Below, one piece after another: positions 26,711 through 35,344 of a DNA stretch of 64,000 nt. The notes beneath the pieces were generated by a model. That model was given only the letters and a program-made list of their open reading frames with translations. It did no database searches and was not told where the DNA came from. Origin of the DNA: Streptomyces fulvoviolaceus (GTDB lineage Bacteria; Actinomycetota; Actinomycetes; Streptomycetales; Streptomycetaceae); assembly GCF_000718165.1 (NCBI RefSeq), contig NZ_JOEY01000060.1:1-64000 (forward strand), written 5' to 3'. Position 1 is the stretch's first letter, and each line of letters opens with the position of its first letter. A program made the translations under genes and the position numbers.

Positions 26711-27862
26711 GAACTCCCGCCACGCCGCTCGCGCCGCGATGGCCTGCCGCCACCGGTGGATCGCCTTCGGCGGCATCCCGACCGCGAGGGCGCCGACGAG
26801 CCGGTCGCCGCTTCGGTACGCGGCAACGAACCGGCGTTCCGCCAAGTCCCCCTCCATGACGGCCACTTCGTCGTGACCGCGCAGATAGCCATACGCCTGG
26901 ACTCTGACGTCGTACTGGTCGGACCAGAAGTAGGGCACCGGTGCGAACGGTTTGGAGCTCTCCGGGCGGAGCAGGTTGCGCGCGGCCGCCATGGCCTGCT
27001 CGGCGGCGTTGGTCCGGTGCTCGATCCTCATCGAGACGCCGAACAGCGGGTTGTGCCAGCGTGCGACGTCGCCGGCCGCGTACACCCCCGGCGCGGCCCG
27101 GCAGTACTCGTCGCACACCACACCGTCGCCCACGGCCAGACCGCTGTCCGCCAGCCATTCGGTGTTCGGCACGGAGCCGACCGCGACGAGCACCTCGTCG
27201 CCCTCCACCACTTCGCCGTCCGCCAACTTCACCCCGTCCGCGGCCACTTCGCTGACCGTGACCCCGCAGCGCAGCGTCACACCGTGGTCCAGGTGGGCCT
27301 GCGCCAGCACCTTCCCGACCTGCTCTCCGACCGCGTGCGCCAGGGGAACCGGCGCCGGTTCGAGGAGGACCACTTCACAGCCCCGGGACCGGGCGACCGC
27401 TGCGGCCTCCGCGCCGAGGAATCCGGCGCCGACCACGATGAGACGGCGGCCCGGCAGCAGCCGCTCGCGCAGGGTGAGGGCGTCGTCGAGGGTACGCAGG
27501 ACATGGGCGCCGTTGCCGGGGAGGCGACGGGGGCGCACTCCGGTGGCGATGACCAGACCGTCGTACGGCACCCGCGTGCCGTCGGCCAGGCGCACCGCGC
27601 GGTCGGCCGGGTCCAGGCCGGTGGCGGAGGTGTGCGGGCGCAGGTCGAGGCGGAGTGCGTCGATGTCGGCCGCGGAGCGCAGGGTGAGCCGGCCGGCGGG
27701 CCACTGGCCGGTGAGGAGTTGCTTGGACAGGGGCGGACGGTCGTAGGGCGGGTGCGGTTCGTCGCCGATGAGGGTGAGCGTGCCGTCATAGCCCTCCCGG
27801 CGCAGGGTCTCGACGGTCGCGAGACCGGCGGCCGAGGCCCCCACGACCACGATCCGGTTCAC
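26699..27862 (-). CDS. NAD(P)H ferredoxin reductase (class I rhodocoxin/putidaredoxin-reductase type)
   Basis: A 387-residue FAD protein with the pattern of reductases that serve P450 systems: IVVVGASAAGLATVETLRREGY at the start, PYDRPPLSKQLL, a second nucleotide motif (IVVGAGFLGAEAAAVARSRG) and VYAAGDVARW. It likely passes electrons from NAD(P)H to the 3Fe-4S ferredoxin encoded at 29466, and so to the P450. The GTG start at 27862 overlaps the TetR stop (GTGA); a GTG one codon earlier is also possible. Its last codons form the first unit of the tandem repeat. Confidence 0.9.
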   Translation of the reverse strand: MNRIVVVGASAAGLATVETLRREGYDGTLTLIGDEPHPPYDRPPLSKQLLTGQWPAGRLTLRSAADIDALRLDLRPHTSATGLDPADRAVRLADGTRVPYDGLVIATGVRPRRLPGNGAHVLRTLDDALTLRERLLPGRRLIVVGAGFLGAEAAAVARSRGCEVVLLEPAPVPLAHAVGEQVGKVLAQAHLDHGVTLRCGVTVSEVAADGVKLADGEVVEGDEVLVAVGSVPNTEWLADSGLAVGDGVVCDEYCRAAPGVYAAGDVARWHNPLFGVSMRIEHRTNAAEQAMAAARNLLRPESSKPFAPVPYFWSDQYDVRVQAYGYLRGHDEVAVMEGDLAERRFVAAYRSGDRLVGALAVGMPPKAIHRWRQAIAARAAWREFVTT

Positions 27863-28515
27863 CACTCCTCCCCCGTCACCGGTGCCTGCCACAGCGCGAC
27901 GATCGCGTCGACGAGACCGGTGGCGGCGTCGTGCCACGTCGACCGGGGGGCGGGGGTGTGGTCGGCGAGGGCCCGTTCCCGCTCGACGGACATCTGCACG
28001 ATCAAGTGCCGTGTCATGACGGCGCGTTCGGCGCGCACCTCTGCGGGCAGTCCGGGCACACAACGCGTGAGACCCTCCTCCAATTTCCCCAGCGACGGGG
28101 AGGCTCCGTAGAACTCGTCCTCCGTGATCGCGTAGAGGGCGGGATCCGCCGAGACCTGCGCGATGAACCGGGCGTACCAGCTGGGACAGCCCAGCGCCTC
28201 CAGGTGCTCGGTGACGGGCCGGACCGAGCAGTCCACCCAGTCCCGCAGGTCGGAGGAGTCGCCGATGGCGTCCAGCATGGGTACGCGAATGACCTCGATC
28301 TGCTCGGCGTGCCTTCGGACGATCGCCCGCACCAGCTCGGCCTTGGCGCCGAAGTGGTAGCTGACCGCGGTGTTGTTGCCCTGGCCGGCCGCCTCGCTGA
28401 TCTGGCGGTTGGCGACCGCGTACACCCCGTGCTCGGCGAACAGCCGCTCCGCAGCGTCCAGTAGCGCTTCCCGGGTCGCCCTGACCTGCTCGTCCCGTCT
28501 GGTCCTGCCTGCCAT
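27859..28515 (-). CDS. TetR-family regulator, paralogue A
   Basis: A 218-residue TetR regulator (MAGRTRRDEQVRATREALLDAAERLFAEHGVYAVANRQISEAAGQGNNTAVSYHFG). It is clearly related along its whole length to the divergent TetR at 28646, including LPAEVRAERAVMTRHLI. It is co-translated with the ferredoxin reductase (GTGA overlap). I chose ATG 28515 by comparison with the paralogue; 28524 is also open. It likely controls the P450 cluster. Confidence 0.9.
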   Translation of the reverse strand: MAGRTRRDEQVRATREALLDAAERLFAEHGVYAVANRQISEAAGQGNNTAVSYHFGAKAELVRAIVRRHAEQIEVIRVPMLDAIGDSSDLRDWVDCSVRPVTEHLEALGCPSWYARFIAQVSADPALYAITEDEFYGASPSLGKLEEGLTRCVPGLPAEVRAERAVMTRHLIVQMSVERERALADHTPAPRSTWHDAATGLVDAIVALWQAPVTGEEW

Positions 28516-28584
28516 CACCACCACCGTTCCGGGACATCCCGCCCCCGCGACAACCTGCCCCGTGGACCAACGAGCCCAAAACTT

Positions 28585-28602
28585 AAATCACTTAATTGAT
28601 TT
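28585..28602. promoter_or_regulatory. AT-rich inverted repeat AAATCA-N6-TGATTT between the paired TetR genes
   Basis: Perfect 6-base arms around CTTAAT, in a very AT-rich stretch between two divergent TetR genes. This is the expected place for a shared operator. Confidence 0.6.
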
Positions 28603-28645
28603 CCGTCCAGGGGACCACAGGCATTGCCCCCGGTACGGTGGCGGC

Positions 28646-29296
28646 ATGGCGGGCAGAAGTGTCCGGGCCGAGCAGGTCCGAGCGACCCGGGAGCTCATCC
28701 GGAACACGGCGGAGCGGCTGTTCGCCGAGCGCGGGGTCTACGCCGTGTCGAATCGTCAGATCAGCGAGGCCGCGGGGCAGGGCAACACCGCCGTGGTCGG
28801 CTACCACTTCGGCACCAAGGCGGACCTGGTGCGAGCGATCGCCCGCCATCACACCGAGCAGCTCGCCCTCGTGAGCGAGCGGCTGCTGGCCGAGACGGGT
28901 GATTCCACCGAACTCCGGGACTGGGTGGCGTGCTTGGTGCGGCCGACCACGGAGTACCTGGCGGAGCTGGGCAGCCCCACCTGGTTCGCGCGGTTCTGCG
29001 CCCAGGTGATGGCCGACCCGGCTCTCCACGAGATCCTGGTCGACGAGACGCTCGACGCGCCGGTGTGGCGGCAGATCCTCGACGGCCTCCACCGGTGCCT
29101 GCCCGACCTGCCGGCCGAGGTGCGCGCGGAACGCACCGCCATGACCCGGCACTTGATCCTGCACATGTGCGCCGAGCGTGAGCGCGCGCTGGCCGTCGGC
29201 GCTCCCACGCCGAGGGCGAGCTGGCGCGGCGCCGCCACCGGCCTGGTCGACGCGATCGTCGGAGTGTGGACGGCCCCTGTCACAGAAGGTTCTTGA
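28646..29296 (+). CDS. TetR-family regulator, paralogue B
   Basis: A 216-residue TetR regulator beginning MAGRSVRAEQVRATRELI, with the helix-turn-helix in VSNRQISEAAGQGNTAVVGYHFGTKADLVRAIARHH. It is a paralogue of the divergent regulator at 27859, so the pair arose by duplication and inversion. Located before the ferredoxin-P450 operon, it likely senses a substrate or CoA intermediate of that pathway. Confidence 0.92.
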   Translation: MAGRSVRAEQVRATRELIRNTAERLFAERGVYAVSNRQISEAAGQGNTAVVGYHFGTKADLVRAIARHHTEQLALVSERLLAETGDSTELRDWVACLVRPTTEYLAELGSPTWFARFCAQVMADPALHEILVDETLDAPVWRQILDGLHRCLPDLPAEVRAERTAMTRHLILHMCAERERALAVGAPTPRASWRGAATGLVDAIVGVWTAPVTEGS

Positions 29297-29372
29297 CGGT
29301 CCGTCACAGACGGCTCCGCCCATCACCAGACCCCCGCGAAAGATCCATCGCGCCCTCTCAAGATATTTTGAA

Positions 29373-29384
29373 TCAATCGATTGA
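29373..29384. promoter_or_regulatory. Palindrome TCAATCGATTGA upstream of the ferredoxin-P450 operon
   Basis: A perfect 12-base palindrome in an AT-rich stretch about 80 bases before the ferredoxin gene. It shares the ATCA...TTGA pattern with the site between the TetR genes and is a likely operator. Confidence 0.6.
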
Positions 29385-29465
29385 CTTAGGAACTGAGCGG
29401 GAGTTCACTCAGGGGCGCGGTCGACGGACCACACCGCTCTTCCCTTCGGCGATGAGGAGCAGCCC

Positions 29466-29660
29466 GTGAAAGTAACCGTCGAGCAGGACAGGTGCGTCGC
29501 GGCCGGCCAGTGCGCGGCCACCGCACCGGATGTCTTCGACCAGCGTGACGAGGACGGTGTCGTCGTCCTCCTGACCGACGACCCGGCCGCCGAACGGGCC
29601 GACGACGCCCGGCACGCGGCCGCCGTCTGTCCCGCGCTGGCGATCCACATCGAGGAATGA
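29466..29660 (+). CDS. 3Fe-4S ferredoxin, P450 redox partner
   Basis: A 64-residue acidic ferredoxin of the kind found beside Streptomyces P450 genes. The first Cys pair is in RCVAAGQCAATAPDVFD and the last in AAVCPALAI. The spacing lacks the fourth Cys of a 4Fe-4S cluster, so a 3Fe-4S cluster is expected. It carries electrons from the reductase (26699-27862) to the P450 encoded 28 bases downstream. Confidence 0.94.
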   Translation: MKVTVEQDRCVAAGQCAATAPDVFDQRDEDGVVVLLTDDPAAERADDARHAAAVCPALAIHIEE

Positions 29661-29688
29661 CAACCCGGCCGACACCTTGAGGAGGGAC

Positions 29689-30930
29689 ATGTCCCACGCC
29701 CCGACCGGCGCCGCACCCGAAGCCCAGGTCCCCGAGTGGCCGATGCCCCGGGCGGCGGGCTGCCCGTTCGATCCACCCCCGGGCCTGCGGGAACTCACCG
29801 CCGAGAAGCCGCTCGCGAAAGTGCGGATCTGGGACGGCAGCGCCCACTGGATCGTCACCGGCCACGCAGCACAGCGGGCGCTGCTCAGTGATCCCCGGGT
29901 CAGCGTCGACGAGCGGCTGCCCGGTTTCCCGCACTGGAACGAAGGCATGGCAGCCGGGTTGGCGTACCGCCCGCGCTCCGTCTTCAACTCGGACGCCCCG
30001 GAACACTCCCGGTACCGGCGGATCATGACCGGCCCGTTCACCTTCAAACGGGTGGAGGCGCTGCGCCCGACCATCCAGAAGATCACCGACGACCTCATCG
30101 ACAAGATGCTGGCCGGCCCGAATCCGGCCGACCTCGTCGAGGCGCTGGCGCTCCCGCTGCCCACGCTGATGATCAGCGAGCTGCTCGGAGTGCCTTACGA
30201 GGACCACGAGTTCTTCCAGGAGTACGCCTCCCGCGGGATCGCCCACAACGTGTCCGCCGAGGAGAGCGGGCGGAACTTCATGGCGCTCAACGAGTATCTG
30301 GTGCGGCTCGTCGAGCAGAAGGCCGCCGAGCCCGCGGACGACGCGCTGTCCGACATCGCGGCCCGCGTGACCGCCGGGGACCTCACCGTGCCCGAGGCGG
30401 CCATGATGGGCACAGGGCTGCTCATCGCGGGGCACGAGACCAGCGCCAACATGATCGGTCTCGCCACGGTCGCACTTCTCGAGCACCCCGACCAACTGGC
30501 GGTCCTCCGCGACACCGACGATCCGAAGGTCGTCGCGGGCGCGGTGGAGGAGCTGCTGCGCTACCTGGGCATCATCCACGGCGGCCAGCGGCGCATCGCC
30601 AAGGAGGACATCGAGATCGGCGGTGAGCTGATCCGGGCCGGCGAGGGCATCGTCGTGGAACTATTCAGCGCCAACCGCGACGCGGACGTCTTCCCCGAGC
30701 CCGACCTGCTGGATCTGCACCGCGCCAACGCCCGTCACCACAACGCGTTCGGCTTCGGCATCCACCAGTGCGTCGGACAGCAATTCGCCCGGGTGGAGCT
30801 CCAGGTCGTCTACGGCACGCTGTTCCGCCGTATCCCCACGCTGCGCCTGGCCAAGTCGCTGGACGAGATCGTGTTCAAGCACGACCGGCTCGCCTACGGG
30901 GTCTACTCGCTGCCCGTCACCTGGGGGTGA
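29689..30930 (+). CDS. Cytochrome P450
   Basis: A 413-residue soluble bacterial P450. The I-helix oxygen-binding motif AGHETSAN is at about 247, the ExxR motif (EELLR) at about 287-290, and the haem-binding loop FGFGIHQCVGQQ puts the Cys ligand at about 361. It would hydroxylate or otherwise oxidise the first substrate of the cluster. ATG 29689 is the family-like start (MSHAPTG), though the ribosome site GAGGAGGG is close; an upstream TTG at 29677 adds four residues. The stop overlaps a GTG of the next gene. Confidence 0.95.
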   Translation: MSHAPTGAAPEAQVPEWPMPRAAGCPFDPPPGLRELTAEKPLAKVRIWDGSAHWIVTGHAAQRALLSDPRVSVDERLPGFPHWNEGMAAGLAYRPRSVFNSDAPEHSRYRRIMTGPFTFKRVEALRPTIQKITDDLIDKMLAGPNPADLVEALALPLPTLMISELLGVPYEDHEFFQEYASRGIAHNVSAEESGRNFMALNEYLVRLVEQKAAEPADDALSDIAARVTAGDLTVPEAAMMGTGLLIAGHETSANMIGLATVALLEHPDQLAVLRDTDDPKVVAGAVEELLRYLGIIHGGQRRIAKEDIEIGGELIRAGEGIVVELFSANRDADVFPEPDLLDLHRANARHHNAFGFGIHQCVGQQFARVELQVVYGTLFRRIPTLRLAKSLDEIVFKHDRLAYGVYSLPVTWG

Positions 30931-30935
30931 CCGTC

Positions 30936-31730
30936 ATGGCCGAAGAACTGTCGGGAAGAGTCGCCGTGGTCACCGGCGGTGCGGCGGGCCTCGGGCGCGC
31001 GACCGTCGAGCGGCTGCTGGAGGACGGGGCCCGAGTCGTCATCGCCGATCTCGACCGGGAGTCGGGCGAGTCCCTGGCCACCGACTACGGCCCGGACGTC
31101 CGTTTCCGGCAGACGGACGTCGCGGTCGCGGAACAGGTCCAGGACCTCGTCGGCTTCGCGGTGAAGGAATTCGGCGGACTGCACCTCATGGTCAACAACG
31201 CCGGTATCTCGGGGGCCATGCACCAGACCCTCCTGGACGAGGACTTCGCCGATTTCCAGCGCATTCTCTCGGTGAATCTGTTCGGCGTGATGACGGGCAC
31301 TCAGACGGCCGCCCGGCACATGGCCGTGAACGGTGGCGGCTCCATCGTCAACATCAGTTCCATAGGCGGTGTTCAGGCCGGACCCGGGGTGTTGTCCTAC
31401 CGCGCCTCGAAGTCCGCGGTCATCCACTTCACCAAGTGCGTCGCCCTCGATCTGGCCGAGTACGGCATCCGCGTCAACTGCGTCGCACCGGGCGGCATTC
31501 CGACGGGACTGCTGGCCTCCGCGACCGCGGCCGAAGAGGTCACCCGGAGAATCCGCGCCCATATGGCCGCCGTCCAGCCACTGAAACGGCAGGGCACCGC
31601 CAGGGACGTCGCGGAAGCCGTCGCCTACCTGGGCGGTGACCGGTCGCTGCACGTCACCGGGACCGTGCTGACGGTCGACGGCGGGACGACGGCGGGCCTG
31701 AAGCCGATGCGGCCCGCCTCAGCCTCGTAG
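30936..31730 (+). CDS. Short-chain dehydrogenase/reductase
   Basis: A 264-residue classical SDR. The nucleotide motif VTGGAAGLGRATVE, NNAG, the Ser in INISSIGGV, YRASK (Tyr and Lys of the active site) and the C-terminal LTVDGG are all present. It would oxidise an alcohol, perhaps the product of the P450, or reduce a ketone. An in-frame GTG at 30927 overlaps the P450 stop; the ATG at 30936 has a GGGGGTGA ribosome site, which I prefer. Confidence 0.93.
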   Translation: MAEELSGRVAVVTGGAAGLGRATVERLLEDGARVVIADLDRESGESLATDYGPDVRFRQTDVAVAEQVQDLVGFAVKEFGGLHLMVNNAGISGAMHQTLLDEDFADFQRILSVNLFGVMTGTQTAARHMAVNGGGSIVNISSIGGVQAGPGVLSYRASKSAVIHFTKCVALDLAEYGIRVNCVAPGGIPTGLLASATAAEEVTRRIRAHMAAVQPLKRQGTARDVAEAVAYLGGDRSLHVTGTVLTVDGGTTAGLKPMRPASAS

Positions 31731-31778
31731 GACCCACGATCTCAGCCCCGTCGTAAGACCCGTCAATGGAGGACAATG

Positions 31779-32942
31779 ATGTCCAGCCAGGCAGACACGC
31801 TCTACCCGCCCGAAGGACTGGGCGCGCCGAAGGACCGGCACGGCCACAAGGGCAGCGCCCTGAATCTCCCGCAGGGCACCGAGATCTTCTCCGCCGACAA
31901 CCACATCTCGCTGGCGGAGGACATCTTCGTCGAGAAGTTCCCCGAGCGGCTCAAGGACCAGGCACCGCGCATCTGGTACGAGGACGGCGCCTACGAACTG
32001 GGCATGGGCGGCCAGTCGTTCCTGCCCAAGGAGTTCAGCAGCGTCCTCATGCAGTACGACCCGCTCACGGGCTCGGGTTCGGACAACCTCGAAGGCCGCC
32101 TGGAGGAACTCTCCTCGGACGGCATCGACAGGGAACTCGCCTTCCCCAACGCACTGTTGGCGATGTTCTTCTACCCGGACCACGAGGTGCGCGAGCTCAC
32201 CTTCCGGATCTACAACGAGTACATCGCGGGACTGCAGGAACGCTCCCACGGCCGCTTCTACGGCGTCGGGCTCATCAACTGGTGGGACGGCAAGGGCGCC
32301 CGCCGGACCCTGGAGGAGCTCAAGAGCCTCGGGATCAGGACCTTCCTGATGCCGCTGTCGGCGGGGAACGACCTGGAGGGCAATCCCGTCGACTACGCGA
32401 GCACCTCCATGCGTCCCGTCTGGGAGGCGATCGAGGAGTCGGGGCTGCCGGTCTCGCACCACATCGGCGAGAGCACGCTCAAGGCCCCCTGCGAGTCCAA
32501 CGCGATCGCCGTCGGCATGGTGGTCAACGTCTCGCCGTTCAGGGAGGTTTGGGCGAAGTACCTCTTCAGCGGCATCCTCGACCGCCACCCGGGCCTGCGC
32601 GTCGGCTGGTTCGAAGGAGGAGCGAACTGGGTCCCCTCCGCCCTCCAGGACGCCGAGCACATCCTCGCCTCCTACCGGCACATGCTGGACCGCCCGCTGG
32701 AGCACGACATCCGGCACTACTGGGACCACCACATGTACGCGTCGTTCATGGTCGACCCGCTCGGGCTCAAGCTGCTGGAGGACATCGGGGTGGACCGGGT
32801 CATGTGGTCCGCCGACTACCCGCACAACGAGAGCACGTTCGGCTACTCGGAGAAGTCGGTCTCGCTGGTCACGGACGCCGTGGGCCCCGAGAAGGCCGCT
32901 CGCATCGTCAGCGGCAACATCAGGGAATACCTCGGCCTGTAG
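31779..32942 (+). CDS. Metal-dependent amidohydrolase family 2 (TIM-barrel; ACMSD-like) protein
   Basis: A 387-residue TIM-barrel hydrolase of the amidohydrolase_2 family. An ADNH motif near residue 45 fits the first metal site, then come VSHHIGES, GVDRVMWSADYPHNES (the conserved Asp) and IVSGNIREYLGL at the end. Members include decarboxylases of aromatic acids and hydrolases. It may act on a ring-cleavage or acid intermediate. Two ATGs in a row (31776 and 31779) follow GGAGG; the second has better spacing. Confidence 0.9.
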   Translation: MSSQADTLYPPEGLGAPKDRHGHKGSALNLPQGTEIFSADNHISLAEDIFVEKFPERLKDQAPRIWYEDGAYELGMGGQSFLPKEFSSVLMQYDPLTGSGSDNLEGRLEELSSDGIDRELAFPNALLAMFFYPDHEVRELTFRIYNEYIAGLQERSHGRFYGVGLINWWDGKGARRTLEELKSLGIRTFLMPLSAGNDLEGNPVDYASTSMRPVWEAIEESGLPVSHHIGESTLKAPCESNAIAVGMVVNVSPFREVWAKYLFSGILDRHPGLRVGWFEGGANWVPSALQDAEHILASYRHMLDRPLEHDIRHYWDHHMYASFMVDPLGLKLLEDIGVDRVMWSADYPHNESTFGYSEKSVSLVTDAVGPEKAARIVSGNIREYLGL

Positions 32943-32952
32943 GGAGGCGGGA

Positions 32953-34164
32953 ATGACCGTCATCGACATTCCGGCCGTGCCCGACCTGACCCGCATGGGC
33001 CGTGCACGCGGCGCGAAACTGCGGGCCGCCATGGCCCAGCAGGGCGTCGACGCCCTGATCCTGCTCGGCAACACCGCGGTGAGCTATGCGACCGGGGTGA
33101 GCTGGCCGCTCGGCGACTCCGGCCTGGCCCACGCCGACCGTCCCGTCGCCGTGGTGGTGGCGGACGACCCGTCGGCCCATCTGTTCATGCCGTTCCGTGC
33201 GGGCACCTCCGCTCAGGAGCCGCTGCCCGCCGACCATCTCCACCCGCCGGTCTACCTGGAGTACGACGAAGGGGTGCGGAACTTCGCCGCCGTCCTCGCC
33301 GATCTCGTACCCGCCGGAGCGACGGTGGCGGCCGACGAGCTGACCGGGGCGATGCGCAGAGCGGGGAAGTCGCTCTTCCCGGGCGGGTCTCCGAGCGATG
33401 CCGCACTCGTCCTGGCCGCCGCGAAGCTGATCAAGACCCCCGACGAACTGGCCTGCATCCGCACGGCTCTGCGGATCACCGAGCAGGCCATGGCCGACAT
33501 CGCGGGGTCCTTGGCGCCGGGGATGCGCCAGATCGACCTGTCGGCCGGCTTCGTGCGCCAGGCATACGAGCACGGCGCCCTGGCCAACGTACTCGACCCC
33601 ATCTGGCAGGTGATGCCGGCGTCCAGGGAAGCCGGGGTGTGGACCACCCACGGCGATCTGGCCCTCCCGCTGCTGACGACCGAGCGGGAGCTGGCCAAGG
33701 GCGACGTGCTGTGGACCGACGTGAGCATCAGCTACGCCGGGTACTGCTCGGACTTCGGCCGGACGTGGATCGTCGGGCAGGATCCGGCCCCGCGCCAGCA
33801 GGCGCAGTTCGGGAAGTGGTGGGAGATCCACTCCGCGGTGAAGGACGTGCTGCGGGCGGGCGCCACCGCCGCCGACCTGACCAGGGCCGCCATCGCCGCG
33901 AACGGCGGCAGCAAGCCCTGGCTCCCCCACTTCTACCTGGCCCACGGCATGGGCACCGACCCCGCCGAGATGCCCTTCGTCGGCACCGACCTGGGCGAGG
34001 AGTTCGACGAGCAGCTGGTCCTCGAAGCCGGCATGGTGCTCGTCCTCGAACCCGTCGTCTGGGAGGACGGGACCGGCGGCTACCGCTCCGAGGAGGTCCT
34101 CGTGATCGAGGAAGAGGGCTGGACGGCCCTGACCGACTACACCTACGCCCCCTATGGCGACTGA
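32953..34164 (+). CDS. M24 family metallopeptidase-like hydrolase (metal site intact)
   Basis: A 403-residue 'pita-bread' protein with an N-terminal creatinase-like domain and a C-terminal M24 domain. All five metal ligands can be seen: Asp in TDVSISY and in SDFGRTW (about 256 and 267), His in LAHGMG (about 331), Glu in VLEPVVW (about 366) and Glu in YRSEEVLVI. The family includes Xaa-Pro peptidases, ectoine hydrolase and the DMSP lyase DddP, so it may act on a non-peptide. It overlaps the next, related gene by 11 bases, which suggests a two-subunit enzyme. Confidence 0.9.
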   Translation: MTVIDIPAVPDLTRMGRARGAKLRAAMAQQGVDALILLGNTAVSYATGVSWPLGDSGLAHADRPVAVVVADDPSAHLFMPFRAGTSAQEPLPADHLHPPVYLEYDEGVRNFAAVLADLVPAGATVAADELTGAMRRAGKSLFPGGSPSDAALVLAAAKLIKTPDELACIRTALRITEQAMADIAGSLAPGMRQIDLSAGFVRQAYEHGALANVLDPIWQVMPASREAGVWTTHGDLALPLLTTERELAKGDVLWTDVSISYAGYCSDFGRTWIVGQDPAPRQQAQFGKWWEIHSAVKDVLRAGATAADLTRAAIAANGGSKPWLPHFYLAHGMGTDPAEMPFVGTDLGEEFDEQLVLEAGMVLVLEPVVWEDGTGGYRSEEVLVIEEEGWTALTDYTYAPYGD

Positions 34165-35269
34165 GGTCCTGCCGGACGACCGTGCTCTCCGCGTCGGGCG
34201 GCGGGAGCGCGTGCTGGCACACATGGAAGCCCACGACCTCGACGTCCTCGTCCTCGGACGCATGGCCAACGTCCGTTACGTCACCGGCTCCCCGGGACTG
34301 TGGACCGCGGGAACCCACCCCTTCGCGCCCGGCGCGGTGGTGGTCCGCGCCACCGGGGCCGTCCACGCCCTCATGACCTGGGACGAGGGGGTGCCCGACG
34401 ACATCCCCCGGGAGCACCTCTACGGCCTGACCTGGAACCCGATCAACTGGGTGACGACACTGCAGGGCATCGAGGGTACGGCCACGGCCCGACGGGTGGG
34501 CACGGACACCATCTCCCCGACCTTCGCCCAGCTCCTGCCCTACGCCTTCCCCGTGGCCGAACTGGTCGACGGCGAACCGGCCATGCGCGCCGCCCGCCGC
34601 GTCAAGACGGCCGAGGAGGTGGTGGCCCTCCGGGAGGCGATCGGGGTCGCCGAGACCAGCCTGGCCAAGGCGGTGGCCGAACTCCGGCCGGGCGTCACCG
34701 AGCAGCACCTCTCCGGCGTACTGCTGGAGGCAGCCGCGGCCGGAGGCGTGAGCACACCGGCGACCCAGGAGGTGGCCTGGGTGACCTCCCGGGAACACCC
34801 GTGGCGGAAGGTGAACGGTGACCGGCGGGTGGGCCCGGGCGACCTCGTGGCCTTCACCTCGGGCGTGGTCGCCGGCGGATACATCGGCGAGGTGGCGCGT
34901 ACCTGGCCGGTCGAGGGCGGGGACCCGGGTCCGCTGTACGAGCGGTGGGACCAACTGTGGGCCCGGCTCCTCGACGCCTGCCGGCCCGGCGCACCGGCCG
35001 GCGACCTGCTCACCGCGTACGACTCGGCCGGCGAGCCCCTGCCCCCGATGCCCGTGGCCCGCGGCCTGGGCCTGGGCTTCGACCCGCCCGTGGTCGCCTC
35101 CGGACTGCCGACCACCGCGGCCGAGGAACGGCTCGAACCCGGCATGGCGCTGGCCGTGACCGGCTACGTCTGGCAGGAGGGCGTGGGTGCCGTCCTGGGC
35201 CGACAGGCCGTGCTCATCACCGAAGACGGAGCCGAGCTGCTCACGTCGAGTCCCATCTGGACGCCGTAG
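34154..35269 (+). CDS. M24-family homologue lacking the metal ligands (pseudoenzyme or creatinase-like)
   Basis: A 371-residue M24-fold protein translated in overlap with the intact M24 gene. Aligned by eye, every metal ligand is replaced: FTSGVV and GEVARTW in place of the two Asp motifs, ARGLGLG in place of AHGMG, and VTGYVW and GRQAVLI in place of the two Glu motifs. It cannot bind metal in the usual way. It could be a regulatory or structural partner of the first protein, or a metal-free hydrolase as creatinase is. Confidence 0.88.
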   Translation: MATEVLPDDRALRVGRRERVLAHMEAHDLDVLVLGRMANVRYVTGSPGLWTAGTHPFAPGAVVVRATGAVHALMTWDEGVPDDIPREHLYGLTWNPINWVTTLQGIEGTATARRVGTDTISPTFAQLLPYAFPVAELVDGEPAMRAARRVKTAEEVVALREAIGVAETSLAKAVAELRPGVTEQHLSGVLLEAAAAGGVSTPATQEVAWVTSREHPWRKVNGDRRVGPGDLVAFTSGVVAGGYIGEVARTWPVEGGDPGPLYERWDQLWARLLDACRPGAPAGDLLTAYDSAGEPLPPMPVARGLGLGFDPPVVASGLPTTAAEERLEPGMALAVTGYVWQEGVGAVLGRQAVLITEDGAELLTSSPIWTP

Positions 35270-35344
35270 ACCGGCGGGCCGGGACCGCACGCCCCCCACG
35301 GCCCCGGCCCGCTGCCTCCCAGCAGGGGAAAGGAACCCCAGCAC

